The translations under genes were made by a program, and so were the position numbers. 58,111 bases of DNA from Candidatus Eisenbergiella merdipullorum (lineage in GTDB: Bacteria; Bacillota; Clostridia; Lachnospirales; Lachnospiraceae), in assembly GCA_019118445.1 (NCBI GenBank), contig DWYY01000080.1, forward strand, positions 1 through 58,111, read 5' to 3'. This document shows positions 16,880-25,747 of the stretch, piece by piece (position 1 is the stretch's first letter; the number at the start of each line of letters is the position of its first letter). The notes under the pieces were generated by a model. That model was not told the origin of the DNA, did no database searches, and saw nothing but the letters and a program-made list of their open reading frames with translations.

Positions 16880-17341
16880 ATGAAGTGTCCATTCTGCGGT
16901 CACGACAATACGCGCGTGATCGATTCCAGGCCCGCGGATGAGAACAATTCCATCCGCCGCCGCCGCGTCTGCGATGAGTGCAGCCGGCGTTTTACCACCT
17001 ATGAAAAGGTGGAGACCATTCCCCTCATTGTGATCAAGAAGGATGACAACCGGGAGACCTATGACCGTTCCAAGATCGAGGCAGGGGTGCTGCGAGCCTG
17101 CCATAAAAGGCCGGTGAGCGCCAACCAGATCACGAAGCTGGTGGACGATGTGGAAACAGAGATCTTTAACAGAGGGGAAAAAGAGGTTCCCAGCAGAGTG
17201 ATCGGGGAGCTGGTCATGGACAGGCTGAAGAGCCTGGACGCGGTCGCCTATGTGCGTTTCGCTTCCGTTTACCGGGAATTCAAGGACATCAATACCTTTA
17301 TGGACGAGCTGAAGAAGGTCATGGGCGGGAAGGAAGAATGA
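16880..17341 (+). CDS. nrdR: Transcriptional repressor NrdR
   Basis: A 153-residue zinc and ATP-cone protein that represses ribonucleotide reductase genes when dATP is high. The N-terminal zinc ribbon has Cys3, Cys6, Cys31 and Cys34 with the R-R-R-R-V-C motif; the ATP-cone follows from about residue 50 ([11 protein letters not shown]). Length is typical (about 150). AGGAGGT lies eight bases upstream of the ATG. It has its own strong promoter. No reductase gene is in the window. Confidence 0.96.
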   Translation: MKCPFCGHDNTRVIDSRPADENNSIRRRRVCDECSRRFTTYEKVETIPLIVIKKDDNRETYDRSKIEAGVLRACHKRPVSANQITKLVDDVETEIFNRGEKEVPSRVIGELVMDRLKSLDAVAYVRFASVYREFKDINTFMDELKKVMGGKEE

Positions 17342-17359
17342 TAGACAGGGAAATTCTTC

Positions 17360-17388
17360 TTGCTTTTTTTGAGTTTTGCGTATACAAT
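17360..17388 (+). promoter_or_regulatory. Promoter of the peptide ABC transporter operon
   Basis: TTGCTT (17360-17365), 17 bases, TACAAT (17383-17388). It leaves a leader of about 75 bases that contains the inverted repeat at 17423-17448. Confidence 0.5.
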
Positions 17389-17422
17389 ATGCCAGGAACT
17401 GAAAACTAAATAGAGATCAGGT

Positions 17423-17448
17423 ACTTTCACGCAAAAAGACGTAAAAGT
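17423..17448. repeat. Inverted repeat in the ABC operon leader
   Basis: ACTTTCACG (17423-17431) and CGTAAAAGT (17440-17448), pairing at eight of nine positions with an 8-base loop. No T run follows, so it is more likely an operator or leader hairpin than a terminator. Confidence 0.35.
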
Positions 17449-17470
17449 GCTGAGAGAGAAAGGAAAACAC

Positions 17471-18988
17471 ATGAAGACAAAAGCAGTAAAACGGATCCTT
17501 TTGACTTTGGTGTGCAGTGCGCTGACTATTGCACTGGGCGCGTGCTCAGGTGATAAGGCAGGTGGGAACTCTTCTCAGATCACGATTGGGATACCTCAGG
17601 ACATCGAGGACAGTCTTGACCCCCACAAAGCGGTGGCGGCAGGAACCAAGGAGGTATTGTTCAATCTGTACGAAGGTCTTGTCAAGCCCGACAGCAGCGG
17701 AGAGCTGCAGCCGGCCATTGCCAGTGATTATTCGATATCGGAGGATGCGACCACCTATACCTTCACATTGAGGGACGGGGTAAAATTCCATGACGGAAGC
17801 ATGGTAACGGCCGAAGACGTGAAGTATTCCATAGACAGATGCGCCGATACCACGAACGGAGACCCGTTGGTAGCGGCGTATTCCAATATTAAGAGCGTCA
17901 ACATCTTGGATGAGGATACGGTGGAAGTGGTCTTAAACACGCCGGACTCCGATTTCCTCGCGAACATGACCACGGCCATCATCCCGGCTTCCAATGAGAA
18001 TCCGGACACCGATCCCATCGGGACAGGCCCTTACAGGTATGTATCCCGGTCGCCCCAGGAAAATTTTGTGGTGGAGAAATTCGATGATTACTGGGGAACC
18101 CCGGCCAATATCGAGCATGTCACCTTTAAGGTGTGCGCGAATGCGGATTCCATCGTCATGGACCTGCAGGGCGGCTCCATCGATATGTTCGCCCGTCTGA
18201 CCACGACCCAGGCGTCACAGCTCGGCGACCAGTTCAATATCCTGGAAGGAACCATGAACCTGGTACAGGCCCTCTATCTGAACAATGCGGTGGAGCCTTT
18301 CACGGATGAACGGGTGCGCCAGGCGCTCTGTTACGCGGTGGACCCGCAGGAGATCATGGATCTGATCTCGGACGGCAAGGGAACCCAGATCGGAAGCAGC
18401 ATGTTTCCTGCCTTCCAGAAATATTTCATGCCGGAGCTCAACGATCTGTATCCGCAGGATTTTGAAAAAGCGAAAGAGCTTTTGACAGAAGCGGGCTACC
18501 CGGATGGTTTTGCCTTCACCATTACCGTCCCGTCCAATTATCAGCAGCATATCGATACGGCGCAGGTGATCGCGGAGCAGCTAAAAAACATCAACGTGAC
18601 GGCGGAGATTCAGCTGGTGGAATGGGAAACCTGGGTTTCAGAAGCCTATACAAACCGGAATTTCCAGTCAACCGTGGTCGGCGTGGACGCTTCCAGCCTG
18701 ACGGCTGCTGCCCTGCTGTCCCGATTTGTATCGGATGCCCCGGATAATTTCATCAATTTCAGTAATGCGGACTATGACGCGGCCTACGCGCGTGCGGAAG
18801 CGGCGGTGGACGATGCGGAAAAGACGGAAGCATATAAGGAATGCGAGCGCATCCTTGCGGAGCATGCGGCGAACGTTTACATTCAGGATCTGCCCTGCCT
18901 GGTGGCTCTGAATAAGAAATATGCGGGATATGAGTTTTATCCGCTTTATGTCCAGGATATCGCAAAGCTGTACATTGTGGAGGAATGA
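17471..18988 (+). CDS. Peptide-type ABC transporter substrate-binding lipoprotein
   Basis: A 505-residue family-5 solute-binding protein (DppA/OppA type). The lipoprotein signal ends at L-G-A-C with the lipidated Cys25. The mature protein shows the family pattern: S-L-D-P-H near residue 45, the F-T-L-R-D-G-V-K-F-H-D-G segment near 105, then A-L-C-Y-A-V-D and the closing domain. It catches peptides, or in some members nickel or sugars, for the permeases encoded next. First gene of the transport operon; the ATG has AGGAAA upstream and a longer frame lacks a site. Confidence 0.9.
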   Translation: MKTKAVKRILLTLVCSALTIALGACSGDKAGGNSSQITIGIPQDIEDSLDPHKAVAAGTKEVLFNLYEGLVKPDSSGELQPAIASDYSISEDATTYTFTLRDGVKFHDGSMVTAEDVKYSIDRCADTTNGDPLVAAYSNIKSVNILDEDTVEVVLNTPDSDFLANMTTAIIPASNENPDTDPIGTGPYRYVSRSPQENFVVEKFDDYWGTPANIEHVTFKVCANADSIVMDLQGGSIDMFARLTTTQASQLGDQFNILEGTMNLVQALYLNNAVEPFTDERVRQALCYAVDPQEIMDLISDGKGTQIGSSMFPAFQKYFMPELNDLYPQDFEKAKELLTEAGYPDGFAFTITVPSNYQQHIDTAQVIAEQLKNINVTAEIQLVEWETWVSEAYTNRNFQSTVVGVDASSLTAAALLSRFVSDAPDNFINFSNADYDAAYARAEAAVDDAEKTEAYKECERILAEHAANVYIQDLPCLVALNKKYAGYEFYPLYVQDIAKLYIVEE

Positions 18989-19016
18989 GCGTAAAACGCT
19001 TCGGAAAGGAGATCGT

Positions 19017-19958
19017 ATGAGACTGCTGATCCGAAAATTCATAGCCATGGTCATTACCATCCTGGCCGTGGCCTTCCTCGTTTTTCTGGCCTTCACCGTC
19101 ATTCCGGGAGATCCAGCCACGGCGCAGCTTGGAACGCAGGCAACGCCGGAGCGGGTGGAGGCCCTGCGGGAGGAAATGGGGCTGAACCGGCCTTTCCTGG
19201 TGCGTTTCGGAGAGTGGATGTTAGGGATGCTTTGCGGCGATATGGGAACCTCCTACAGCTACCAGACGCCGGTTTCCTCCCTGGTGGGTGACAAGATCCC
19301 GATCACACTGACCCTGACGCTCATGGCCTTTCTGATGATGCTCGTCATCTCCATTCCCCTTGGGATCTATACGGCAAGGCATGAGGGCGGCGCGGCGGAT
19401 CATGCCTTTATGGCCGTCAATCAGGTGATCATGGCTGTGCCGCCTTTCTTTTCCGGAATCCTGATCACGCTGGTCTTCGGCCTCATCCTGCGCCTGTTCA
19501 CGCCGGGCGGCTATATTTCCTATACGCAGAGCATACCGGGCTTTATCGGCTATCTGTTTTTTCCGGCGCTGGCGATTGCCCTGCCTAAGGCCGCCATGAC
19601 CGTCAAGCTTTTAAGAAGCTGCCTGGTCGGGGAAAAGAAAATGGATTATGCCAGGACGGCTTACAGCAGAGGAAACAGTACGAAAGAGGTCCTGTACCGG
19701 CACCTTTTAAAGAACGCCATGATCCCGGTGATCACCTTCCTGGGGATGGCGCTGTCCGATATGGTGGCGGGAAGCATTGTGATCGAGCAGGTGTTCAACA
19801 TCCCCGGGCTGGGGAGGATCCTCCTGACTTCCATTTCCAACCGGGACTATCCTGTGGTGGAAGCGATCATTGTACTGCTTTCGTTTCTGGTCATTTTCAT
19901 TAATTTCCTGGTGGATCTCATATACAGGAAGGTGGATCCGAGGATCCGGGTACAGTGA
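19017..19958 (+). CDS. ABC transporter permease (DppB/OppB type)
   Basis: A 313-residue inner-membrane permease with six hydrophobic segments. It carries the N-terminal family pattern I-P-G-D-P-A near residue 30 and the EAA loop (residues about 205-225: A-R-T-A-Y-S-R-G-N-S) that docks the ATPase. The ATG at 19017 is eight bases after AAAGGAG; a 32-codon upstream extension runs back into the binding-protein gene. It pairs with the next permease to form the channel. Confidence 0.93.
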   Translation: MRLLIRKFIAMVITILAVAFLVFLAFTVIPGDPATAQLGTQATPERVEALREEMGLNRPFLVRFGEWMLGMLCGDMGTSYSYQTPVSSLVGDKIPITLTLTLMAFLMMLVISIPLGIYTARHEGGAADHAFMAVNQVIMAVPPFFSGILITLVFGLILRLFTPGGYISYTQSIPGFIGYLFFPALAIALPKAAMTVKLLRSCLVGEKKMDYARTAYSRGNSTKEVLYRHLLKNAMIPVITFLGMALSDMVAGSIVIEQVFNIPGLGRILLTSISNRDYPVVEAIIVLLSFLVIFINFLVDLIYRKVDPRIRVQ

Positions 19959-20018
19959 GGCCCGTAAAAGGAGCCCGTGTCCGACGGCCCGCTGCCTGAG
20001 CCGGACAGGAGGATTTTT

Positions 20019-20825
20019 ATGAAGAAAAAAAATTTCAATCTGCTCCTTGGAGGCGCGCTCACCCTCATCGTCCTCGTTTTCGTCGGAGTAGGATTCTTCT
20101 GGACGCCCTGCGACCCGACGGCCATGGATGAATCGGCGCGTTTCGCGGGGATGAGCCTGGCCCATCCCTTTGGCTGTGATAATTTCGGCCGGGATATATT
20201 AAGCAGGGTGATGAAGGGCAGCGGGATGACGCTCGCCATCGCGGCGGCGACCGTGGCGGCAGGCACTTTTTTCGGGGTGCTCCTCGGCGCGTTTACCGGC
20301 TATTTCGGCGGCTGGCTGGATGAAGTGCTGATGCGGATCAACGACGTGCTTTTCGCTTTCCCCAGCATCCTGCTCGCGCTGGTTTTCATCAGCGTCCTGG
20401 GACCGGGGAAGAAAAATGTGGTCCTGGCGCTGGGTATCGCCTTTATTCCCAGCTTTGCGAGAATCGTGAGGGGAGAATTCATCCGCTGCAAAAACATGGA
20501 CTACGTGAAGCTTGCCAGGCTTGCCGGGGCGGGAAGCCTGCGCATCATGTTCGTCCATATCCTTCCGAACACGGTCCAGGTCCTTCTGCCCGCGGTGATG
20601 ATCGGCTTCAATAACGCGGTGCTCGCGGAGGCGGGCATGAGTTATCTGGGGATCGGCGTACAGCCGCCGGATTCCAGCCTGGGACGGATGCTTTCGGAAT
20701 CTCAGAGCTATCTGTTCACATCGCCCGGGGCCGCGCTGTTTCCAGGCATGTTCATCGTGCTCATGGTGCTCGGCTTCAGCCTCCTGGCGGACGGGCTGAG
20801 AGAAAAAGGCGCACAGGCCGCCTGA
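20019..20825 (+). CDS. ABC transporter permease (DppC/OppC type)
   Basis: A 268-residue permease with a short N-terminal membrane segment, then the D-N-F-G-R-D-I-L-S-R motif typical of DppC/OppC near residue 58, and five further helices with the EAA loop (V-K-L-A-R-L-A-G-A). ATG 20019 is seven bases after AGGAGG. It heterodimerises with the preceding permease in this family. Confidence 0.93.
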   Translation: MKKKNFNLLLGGALTLIVLVFVGVGFFWTPCDPTAMDESARFAGMSLAHPFGCDNFGRDILSRVMKGSGMTLAIAAATVAAGTFFGVLLGAFTGYFGGWLDEVLMRINDVLFAFPSILLALVFISVLGPGKKNVVLALGIAFIPSFARIVRGEFIRCKNMDYVKLARLAGAGSLRIMFVHILPNTVQVLLPAVMIGFNNAVLAEAGMSYLGIGVQPPDSSLGRMLSESQSYLFTSPGAALFPGMFIVLMVLGFSLLADGLREKGAQAA

Positions 20826-20848
20826 GGACGAGAAAGGAGAAGGCGCAG

Positions 20849-21679
20849 ATGTTGGATGTAATTGATCTGAATCTGGTATTTTCTGACCATCTGATCCCGG
20901 AAACGGTGGTGCATCATCTGAATCTGCATATGGACGAAGGAGATCTGGTGGGCCTGGTGGGCGAGTCCGGTTCCGGGAAATCCATGACGGCCCTGGCCAT
21001 CGCAGGTCTCCTCTCCCGGCATGACATGAAAAAGACGGGACAGATCCTGTTTCGGGGCACAGACCTTCTGACCTGCCCCAGGAAGCAGCTGCGCGCCCTT
21101 CAGGGAGATGAGATAGGGATCGTGTTCCAGGAGCCGCTGACCTCGCTGAATCCGGTGTACCGCATCGGCTGGCAGGTGGAGGAGAGCCTGCGCATCCACC
21201 GGCCTCAGATGAATGCCGCCCAGAGAAGGGAGCGGGCGCTTCAGATGCTGGAGGCGGTGGAGCTGTCCGATCCGGAGAGGATCTATGCTTCCTACCCTCA
21301 TCAACTTTCCGGCGGGCAGCGTCAGAGAGTGATGATCGCGTCTGCCATGATCTGTTCCCCTTCCCTTCTGATCGCGGACGAACCCACCACGGCGCTGGAC
21401 GTGACGGTCCAGCTTTCCATCATAAAGCTTCTTTCCAGGCTGAATCGGGAAAACAGGACGGCAATCCTGTTCATCTCCCATGACCTGAGCCTGGTGAAGC
21501 GGCTGTGCATGCGGGTCGTGGTGATGAAGGACGGCAGAGTTGTGGAAGAAGGGGATACAAAGCAGGTGTATGAACATCCTAAGGATGCCTATACGCGCAG
21601 GCTGATCGCGTCGATCCCAAAAATCGAAAGAAAAGGATCCATCCCGGAAGGAAAGGAGGGCGCGGCATGCGGCAGATAA
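20849..21679 (+). CDS. ABC transporter ATP-binding protein (DppD/OppD type)
   Basis: A 276-residue ATPase. Walker A G-E-S-G-S-G-K-S is near residue 39, the Q-loop and L-S-G-G-Q-R-Q-R signature near 152, Walker B L-L-I-A-D-E-P-T-T-A-L-D near 172, and the H-loop I-S-H-D-L-S near 208. Relatives also have a C-terminal oligopeptide/dipeptide segment, here short. Its end overlaps the next ATPase gene by 13 bases. Confidence 0.93.
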   Translation: MLDVIDLNLVFSDHLIPETVVHHLNLHMDEGDLVGLVGESGSGKSMTALAIAGLLSRHDMKKTGQILFRGTDLLTCPRKQLRALQGDEIGIVFQEPLTSLNPVYRIGWQVEESLRIHRPQMNAAQRRERALQMLEAVELSDPERIYASYPHQLSGGQRQRVMIASAMICSPSLLIADEPTTALDVTVQLSIIKLLSRLNRENRTAILFISHDLSLVKRLCMRVVVMKDGRVVEEGDTKQVYEHPKDAYTRRLIASIPKIERKGSIPEGKEGAACGR

Positions 21680-22476
21680 AGCATTTTACGCAAAACGCCC
21701 TTCCGGACAGGCACATCCTGGAAGTGGAGAACCTCTGTGTTTCCTATGAACGCCGGGAAGGCGGGCTGTTCCGGAAAGAAGAGAGGATGCAGGTGCTGCA
21801 TAATGTTTCCTTCTCTATCCGCAAAGGCGAGGTGCTCGGCCTGGTGGGAGAGAGCGGCTGCGGGAAATCCACCCTTTCGCGGACCATTCTCGGCTTGCAG
21901 ACAAGGTATGAAGGCAAGGTCCGCTGTGCGGCCAGGATGCCTCAGATGATATTCCAGGACCCTTACAGTTCCCTGAATCCGGCGAAAAAAGTCGGATGGA
22001 TCCTGGAGGAGCCGCTGCGGCTGAATACGAAGCTGTCCGGAAAGGAGCGCAGGCTGAAGGCACTGGACATGCTGGACCGTGTGGGCCTGGAGGAAAAGAT
22101 CGCGGACCGGCTTCCCAGGCAGCTTTCCGGCGGACAGCGTCAGCGGGTGTGCATCGCGGAGAGCCTGATGCTCGAACCCGAGCTCCTCATCGCTGATGAG
22201 CCGGTTTCCGCTCTGGATGTGACCATCCAGGCACAGATCCTGGAACTTCTCATCCGGCTTCAGAGAGAAATGGGACTTGCCATCCTTTTCATTTCCCACG
22301 ATATGCGTGTGGTCTATCAGCTCAGCCAGAGAGTGATGGTCATGAAGGACGGGCGCATTGTGGAAAGCGGGGATGTGGATGAGGTTTACTTTCATCCTAA
22401 GCACCCGTATACGAAGGAACTGCTGGAAGCTGCCGGGATCGAAGACGAAGCGGCGCGGCAGATGAAAGGAGACTGA
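21667..22476 (+). CDS. ABC transporter ATP-binding protein (DppF/OppF type)
   Basis: A 269-residue partner ATPase. Walker A G-E-S-G-C-G-K-S near residue 62, signature L-S-G-G-Q-R-Q-R near 154, Walker B L-L-I-A-D-E-P-V-S-A-L-D near 174, and I-S-H-D-M-R. It completes a full importer: lipoprotein, two permeases and two ATPases. It is followed after three bases by yqeG, so the operon continues into unrelated metabolic genes. Confidence 0.93.
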   Translation: MRQIKHFTQNALPDRHILEVENLCVSYERREGGLFRKEERMQVLHNVSFSIRKGEVLGLVGESGCGKSTLSRTILGLQTRYEGKVRCAARMPQMIFQDPYSSLNPAKKVGWILEEPLRLNTKLSGKERRLKALDMLDRVGLEEKIADRLPRQLSGGQRQRVCIAESLMLEPELLIADEPVSALDVTIQAQILELLIRLQREMGLAILFISHDMRVVYQLSQRVMVMKDGRIVESGDVDEVYFHPKHPYTKELLEAAGIEDEAARQMKGD

Positions 22477-22479
22477 CAT

Positions 22480-22989
22480 TTGTTCCGGAAATTTTATCCC
22501 GATGAATATCGGGAGAGCGCATATGTGCTCGACTATGAAAAGTTTTACCGGGAAGGCTATCGGGGCATCATTTTTGATATCGACAACACATTGGTTCCTC
22601 ACGGTGCGCCGGCGGATGAAAAAAGCATCGCCCTGTTCGGCCGCCTGAGAGAGATAGGCTTTGACTGCGTGCTCCTTTCCAATAATAAGGAACCGCGGGT
22701 GAAGCCTTTTGCTGGCGCGGTCGGGGCGCGTTATATTTATAAGGCGGGCAAGCCTGCGGCGGCGAATTACCGCAGGGCGATGGAGATGATGGGGACGGAT
22801 CAGGGCAGCACGCTTTTTGTGGGCGATCAGCTCTTTACCGATGTCTGGGGGGCCAAAAATGCAGGGATCCACAGCATCCTGGTAAAGCCCATCGATCCTA
22901 GGGAAGAGATACAGATCGTCCTGAAGCGGTATCTGGAACGGATCGTTCTTTATTTTTACCGGAAGGAAAGGAAGGCAGAACATGATTGA
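22480..22989 (+). CDS. YqeG-family HAD IIIA phosphatase
   Basis: A 169-residue HAD-superfamily phosphatase. Motif I is D-I-D-N-T with Asp33 and Asp35; motif II is L-L-S-N-N near residue 68; the lysine of A-G-K-P and the acidic V-G-D-Q-L-F-T-D complete the set. Relatives (YqeG, yeast Gep4) include phosphatidylglycerophosphate phosphatases; the substrate of the bacterial family is not settled. TTG start, AAAGGAG upstream. It overlaps aroE by eight bases. Confidence 0.88.
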   Translation: MFRKFYPDEYRESAYVLDYEKFYREGYRGIIFDIDNTLVPHGAPADEKSIALFGRLREIGFDCVLLSNNKEPRVKPFAGAVGARYIYKAGKPAAANYRRAMEMMGTDQGSTLFVGDQLFTDVWGAKNAGIHSILVKPIDPREEIQIVLKRYLERIVLYFYRKERKAEHD

Positions 22990-23851
22990 CGGAAAAACTG
23001 CGGTCTGCGGACTGATCGGCGATCCGGTGGAGCATACGCTCTCGCCGGTCATCCATAACACGCTGGCGCGTGAAACGGGAAGGAATCTGGTCTACGTGCC
23101 GTTTCCCGTAAAGGCGGAAAGGGTGGGAGATGCCATAAAAGGCGCGCGTGCCCTTTCCATACGTGGATTAAATGTGACCGTCCCGCACAAGAGCGCGGTG
23201 ATCCCTTTTTTGAACAGCGTGGAAAAGGAAGCCGCCATGATCGGAGCGGTCAATACTCTTGTGCCGGAAGGGGAAGGCTACCGCGGCTATAACACAGACC
23301 TGACAGGGCTGGGACGCGCGCTCGATTCGGAGGGCGTAAAATTGAAGGACGAACGGGTCATTTTGCTCGGCGCGGGAGGCGCCGCCAGAGCGGCGGCGTT
23401 CCTGTGCGCTCTGCGGGGAGCCTCGGAAGTGTGGCTCTTAAACCGCACGCTGCAAAAGGCGCAGGAGCTTGCCGGAGAAGTCAACTGCGCTGTGGGCAGG
23501 GAATGTATGAAGCCGCTCGCTCTGTCTGACTGGGAAAGGATTCCGGAAGGCCGCTATCTCGCTATCCAGGGGACAAAGGTGGGACTTGCGCCCGATACGG
23601 AAAACGCGCCGATCGAAGACGAAAGGTTTTACCGTCTCATCCACACCGGTTATGATCTGATCTACCGGCCTGTCTGCACCAAATTCATGCGCCTTACGGA
23701 AGCGGCGGGCGGAAATGCCTTTAACGGGCTGAAAATGCTCCTGTATCAGGGTGTGGAAGCATTTGAACTCTGGACCGGAGAGCCTGTGTCAGAAGAACAG
23801 GCGATGATCTGCTATGAACGGATGAAGAAGGAGCTTTCTGGAGATGAGTGA
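22982..23851 (+). CDS. aroE: Shikimate dehydrogenase
   Basis: A 289-residue NADP-dependent enzyme reducing 3-dehydroshikimate to shikimate. Substrate residues S-P-V-I-H-N are near position 20, N-V-T-V-P-H-K (catalytic lysine) near 63, N-T-D near 100 and the nucleotide loop G-A-G-G-A-A-R-A near 132. It is the first of three shikimate-pathway genes, and overlaps both neighbours by eight bases. Confidence 0.95.
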   Translation: MIDGKTAVCGLIGDPVEHTLSPVIHNTLARETGRNLVYVPFPVKAERVGDAIKGARALSIRGLNVTVPHKSAVIPFLNSVEKEAAMIGAVNTLVPEGEGYRGYNTDLTGLGRALDSEGVKLKDERVILLGAGGAARAAAFLCALRGASEVWLLNRTLQKAQELAGEVNCAVGRECMKPLALSDWERIPEGRYLAIQGTKVGLAPDTENAPIEDERFYRLIHTGYDLIYRPVCTKFMRLTEAAGGNAFNGLKMLLYQGVEAFELWTGEPVSEEQAMICYERMKKELSGDE

Positions 23852-24431
23852 CGAAAAGACGGTTACGATCTTCCTGATCGGATTTATGGGCAGCGGAAAG
23901 AGCACGGTCGGAAGGAGCCTGAGCCGGAGGCTTTTGCTCCCCTTTACGGATACCGACGTCCGGATCGAAAAAGAACAGGGAAAGAGCATTTCGGATATTT
24001 TCGCGCAGGATGGCGAGGAAGCGTTCCGCTGGATGGAGACACAGGCGCTCCGTTCGATCAGCCGCTCGCAGCTGCCTCAGGTGGTCTCCACGGGCGGGGG
24101 GCTTCCCATGCGCATGGAAAACCGGGATATCCTCAAGGAGGCCGGAACAACGGTGTTCCTGCGGGTGCGCCCGGAGACAGTATATGAGAGGCTGCACGGG
24201 GATACCAGCAGGCCGCTCCTGCAAAAGGTGGACCCCGAGGAGGAGATTCGCCGGCTGCTTGACGTAAGGAACCCTCTTTATGAAGAAGCAGCGGATATCA
24301 TCGTGGACGTGGACGGAAAGACACCTAAGGAGCTGGCGGAGGAGATCGAAGCCGCCTGCGCGGAGAAAACGCTTTCGGCAGATAAAATGCTTCAGGTGAA
24401 AAAAACGCTTCAGAATGGAGGAAATCAGTGA
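23844..24431 (+). CDS. aroK: Shikimate kinase
   Basis: A 195-residue P-loop kinase that phosphorylates shikimate at the 3-position. Walker A G-F-M-G-S-G-K-S-T is near residues 12-20; shikimate contacts D-T-D and G-E-x-x-F-R, and V-S-T-G-G-G-L-P follow. It is slightly longer than the usual 165-175 residues because of a C-terminal tail. Its stop overlaps the aroQ start (TGATG). Confidence 0.94.
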   Translation: MSDEKTVTIFLIGFMGSGKSTVGRSLSRRLLLPFTDTDVRIEKEQGKSISDIFAQDGEEAFRWMETQALRSISRSQLPQVVSTGGGLPMRMENRDILKEAGTTVFLRVRPETVYERLHGDTSRPLLQKVDPEEEIRRLLDVRNPLYEEAADIIVDVDGKTPKELAEEIEAACAEKTLSADKMLQVKKTLQNGGNQ

Positions 24432-24877
24432 TGAAGATACTTGTCATAAACGGGCCGAACCTGAATTTTCTGGGGATACGGGAAAAGGCGGTGTATGGGA
24501 CGCAGGATTACCGATACCTGCTTTCCCTTTTAAAGAAAAAAGGGGAGGAAGACGGCTGCCAGGTGGAGACATTTCAGAGCAACCACGAAGGCGCGATCAT
24601 CGACCGGATCCAGGAGGCTTATTTTGACGGGACGGACGGGATCGTCATCAATCCCGGGGCCTATACTCATTACAGCTATGCGATCCGGGACGCGCTGGCG
24701 AGCGTGCAGATGCCTAAGGTAGAGATCCATATTTCGGACATCACGGCAAGAGAGGAGTTCCGGAAGATCTCCGTCACCGCCCCTGCCTGCGACAGACAGA
24801 TTTACGGGCATGGGCTGGACGGCTATCTGGAGGCCATCGACTTTATCCTTGAGAGAAAACCGGAGAAAAAGGCCTAG
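24431..24877 (+). CDS. aroQ: Type II 3-dehydroquinate dehydratase
   Basis: A 148-residue class II dehydroquinase giving 3-dehydroshikimate. It opens I-L-V-I-N-G-P-N-L-N-F-L-G, has the catalytic Tyr region near residue 23 (G-T-Q-D-Y), N-P-G-A-Y-T-H and H-I-S-D-I. The ATG overlaps the aroK stop by one base; an alternative GTG one codon earlier is possible. Last gene of the ABC-yqeG-aro run. Confidence 0.95.
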   Translation: MKILVINGPNLNFLGIREKAVYGTQDYRYLLSLLKKKGEEDGCQVETFQSNHEGAIIDRIQEAYFDGTDGIVINPGAYTHYSYAIRDALASVQMPKVEIHISDITAREEFRKISVTAPACDRQIYGHGLDGYLEAIDFILERKPEKKA

Positions 24878-24902
24878 TTTTTTGGTTTCTGTAAAAAAAG
24901 AG

Positions 24903-24929
24903 TTGAAATATAAGAACTTTTATTATAAA
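24903..24929 (+). promoter_or_regulatory. Possible promoter for efp
   Basis: TTGAAA (24903-24908), 15-base spacer, TATAAA (24924-24929). The spacer is short, so support is limited; the surrounding DNA is notably AT-rich. Confidence 0.35.
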
Positions 24930-24972
24930 CTGGTAGAGAATTAAACGAAAAATTTCAGGAGGAAGATTTTTT

Positions 24973-25530
24973 ATGATTTCTGCAGGCGATTTCAGAAATG
25001 GTGTTACGATCGAAGTAGATGGCAATATTTTTCAGATAATTGAGTTTCAGCATGTAAAGCCCGGCAAGGGTGCGGCATTCGTCAGGACAAAGCTGAAGAA
25101 CATCATTAACGGAGGCGTGGTTGAGAAGACCTTCCGTCCCACTGAGAAATTCCCGCAGGCACGTATTGACAGAAAGGATATGCAGTATCTTTACGCGGAC
25201 GGCGATCTGTATACGTTCATGGATACGGAAACCTATGATCAGATTTCCTTGAATAAGGACACGGTAGGCGATGCCCTCAAGTTCGTGAAGGAAAACGAAG
25301 TGTGCAAGGTCTGCTCCCATAACGGCAGCGTGTTCGCAGTCGAGCCGCCTCTGTTCGTTGAACTGGAGGTCACTGATACCGAACCCGGTTTTAAGGGTGA
25401 TACGGCGACCGGCGCTTCCAAGCCCGCTACCGTAGAGACCGGCGCTGTTGTTTCCGTTCCGCTGTTCGTCAACCAGGGAGACAAGATCAAGATCGATACC
25501 AGAACGGGTGAGTATCTGTCCAGAGTATAA
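24973..25530 (+). CDS. efp: Translation elongation factor P
   Basis: A 185-residue factor that rescues ribosomes stalled at polyproline. Three beta domains are present; the first has the loop P-G-K-G with Lys32 at the tip, the usual site of modification. No epmA/B or other modification genes are near. AGGAGGAAG lies upstream. A strong terminator follows about 57 bases after the stop. Confidence 0.97.
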   Translation: MISAGDFRNGVTIEVDGNIFQIIEFQHVKPGKGAAFVRTKLKNIINGGVVEKTFRPTEKFPQARIDRKDMQYLYADGDLYTFMDTETYDQISLNKDTVGDALKFVKENEVCKVCSHNGSVFAVEPPLFVELEVTDTEPGFKGDTATGASKPATVETGAVVSVPLFVNQGDKIKIDTRTGEYLSRV

Positions 25531-25586
25531 GGGACAGGCGGTGTCCGCCCTGCATTCTCTCTGAAAGAAAATTCTTTATGCCTATA

Positions 25587-25648
25587 AGACAATAAGATTC
25601 TCCGCATACTATCAGAATGATAGAGGAGAGTTTTATTGTCTTTTTTTT
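25587..25648 (+). terminator. Strong intrinsic terminator after efp
   Basis: AGACAATAA at the left arm (25587-25595) pairs with TTATTGTCT (25633-25641); the stem continues through GATTCTCC/GGAGAG-type pairs with a few mismatches. An inner CTATC/GATAG hairpin (25609-25623) sits in the loop. Eight T follow the stem. Confidence 0.8.
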
Positions 25649-25717
25649 ACACATCTAAATCCTATCAGAAATATCTATCATAAAACATACCTATCAGACG
25701 AAATCCGGATTCTATCA
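25609..25717 (+). repeat. Five CTATCA repeats before the DUF5688 gene
   Basis: CTATCA occurs at 25609, 25662, 25675, 25691 and 25712, three times as CTATCAG. The last four lie in 56 bases directly upstream of the DUF5688 gene. No promoter is obvious in this AT-rich stretch. They may be binding sites for a regulator. Confidence 0.45.
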
Positions 25718-25747
25718 TCAGATCAAAAAGAAAAGAGAGGACAGCTT

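Noticed and set aside
17440-17460. CTGAGAGA after a hairpin, resembling the start of a thiamine (THI-box) riboswitch
   Set aside because: The other conserved riboswitch segments (the ACCTGATCTGGATAATGCCAG-like part) are absent, and the adjacent genes are a peptide-type importer.
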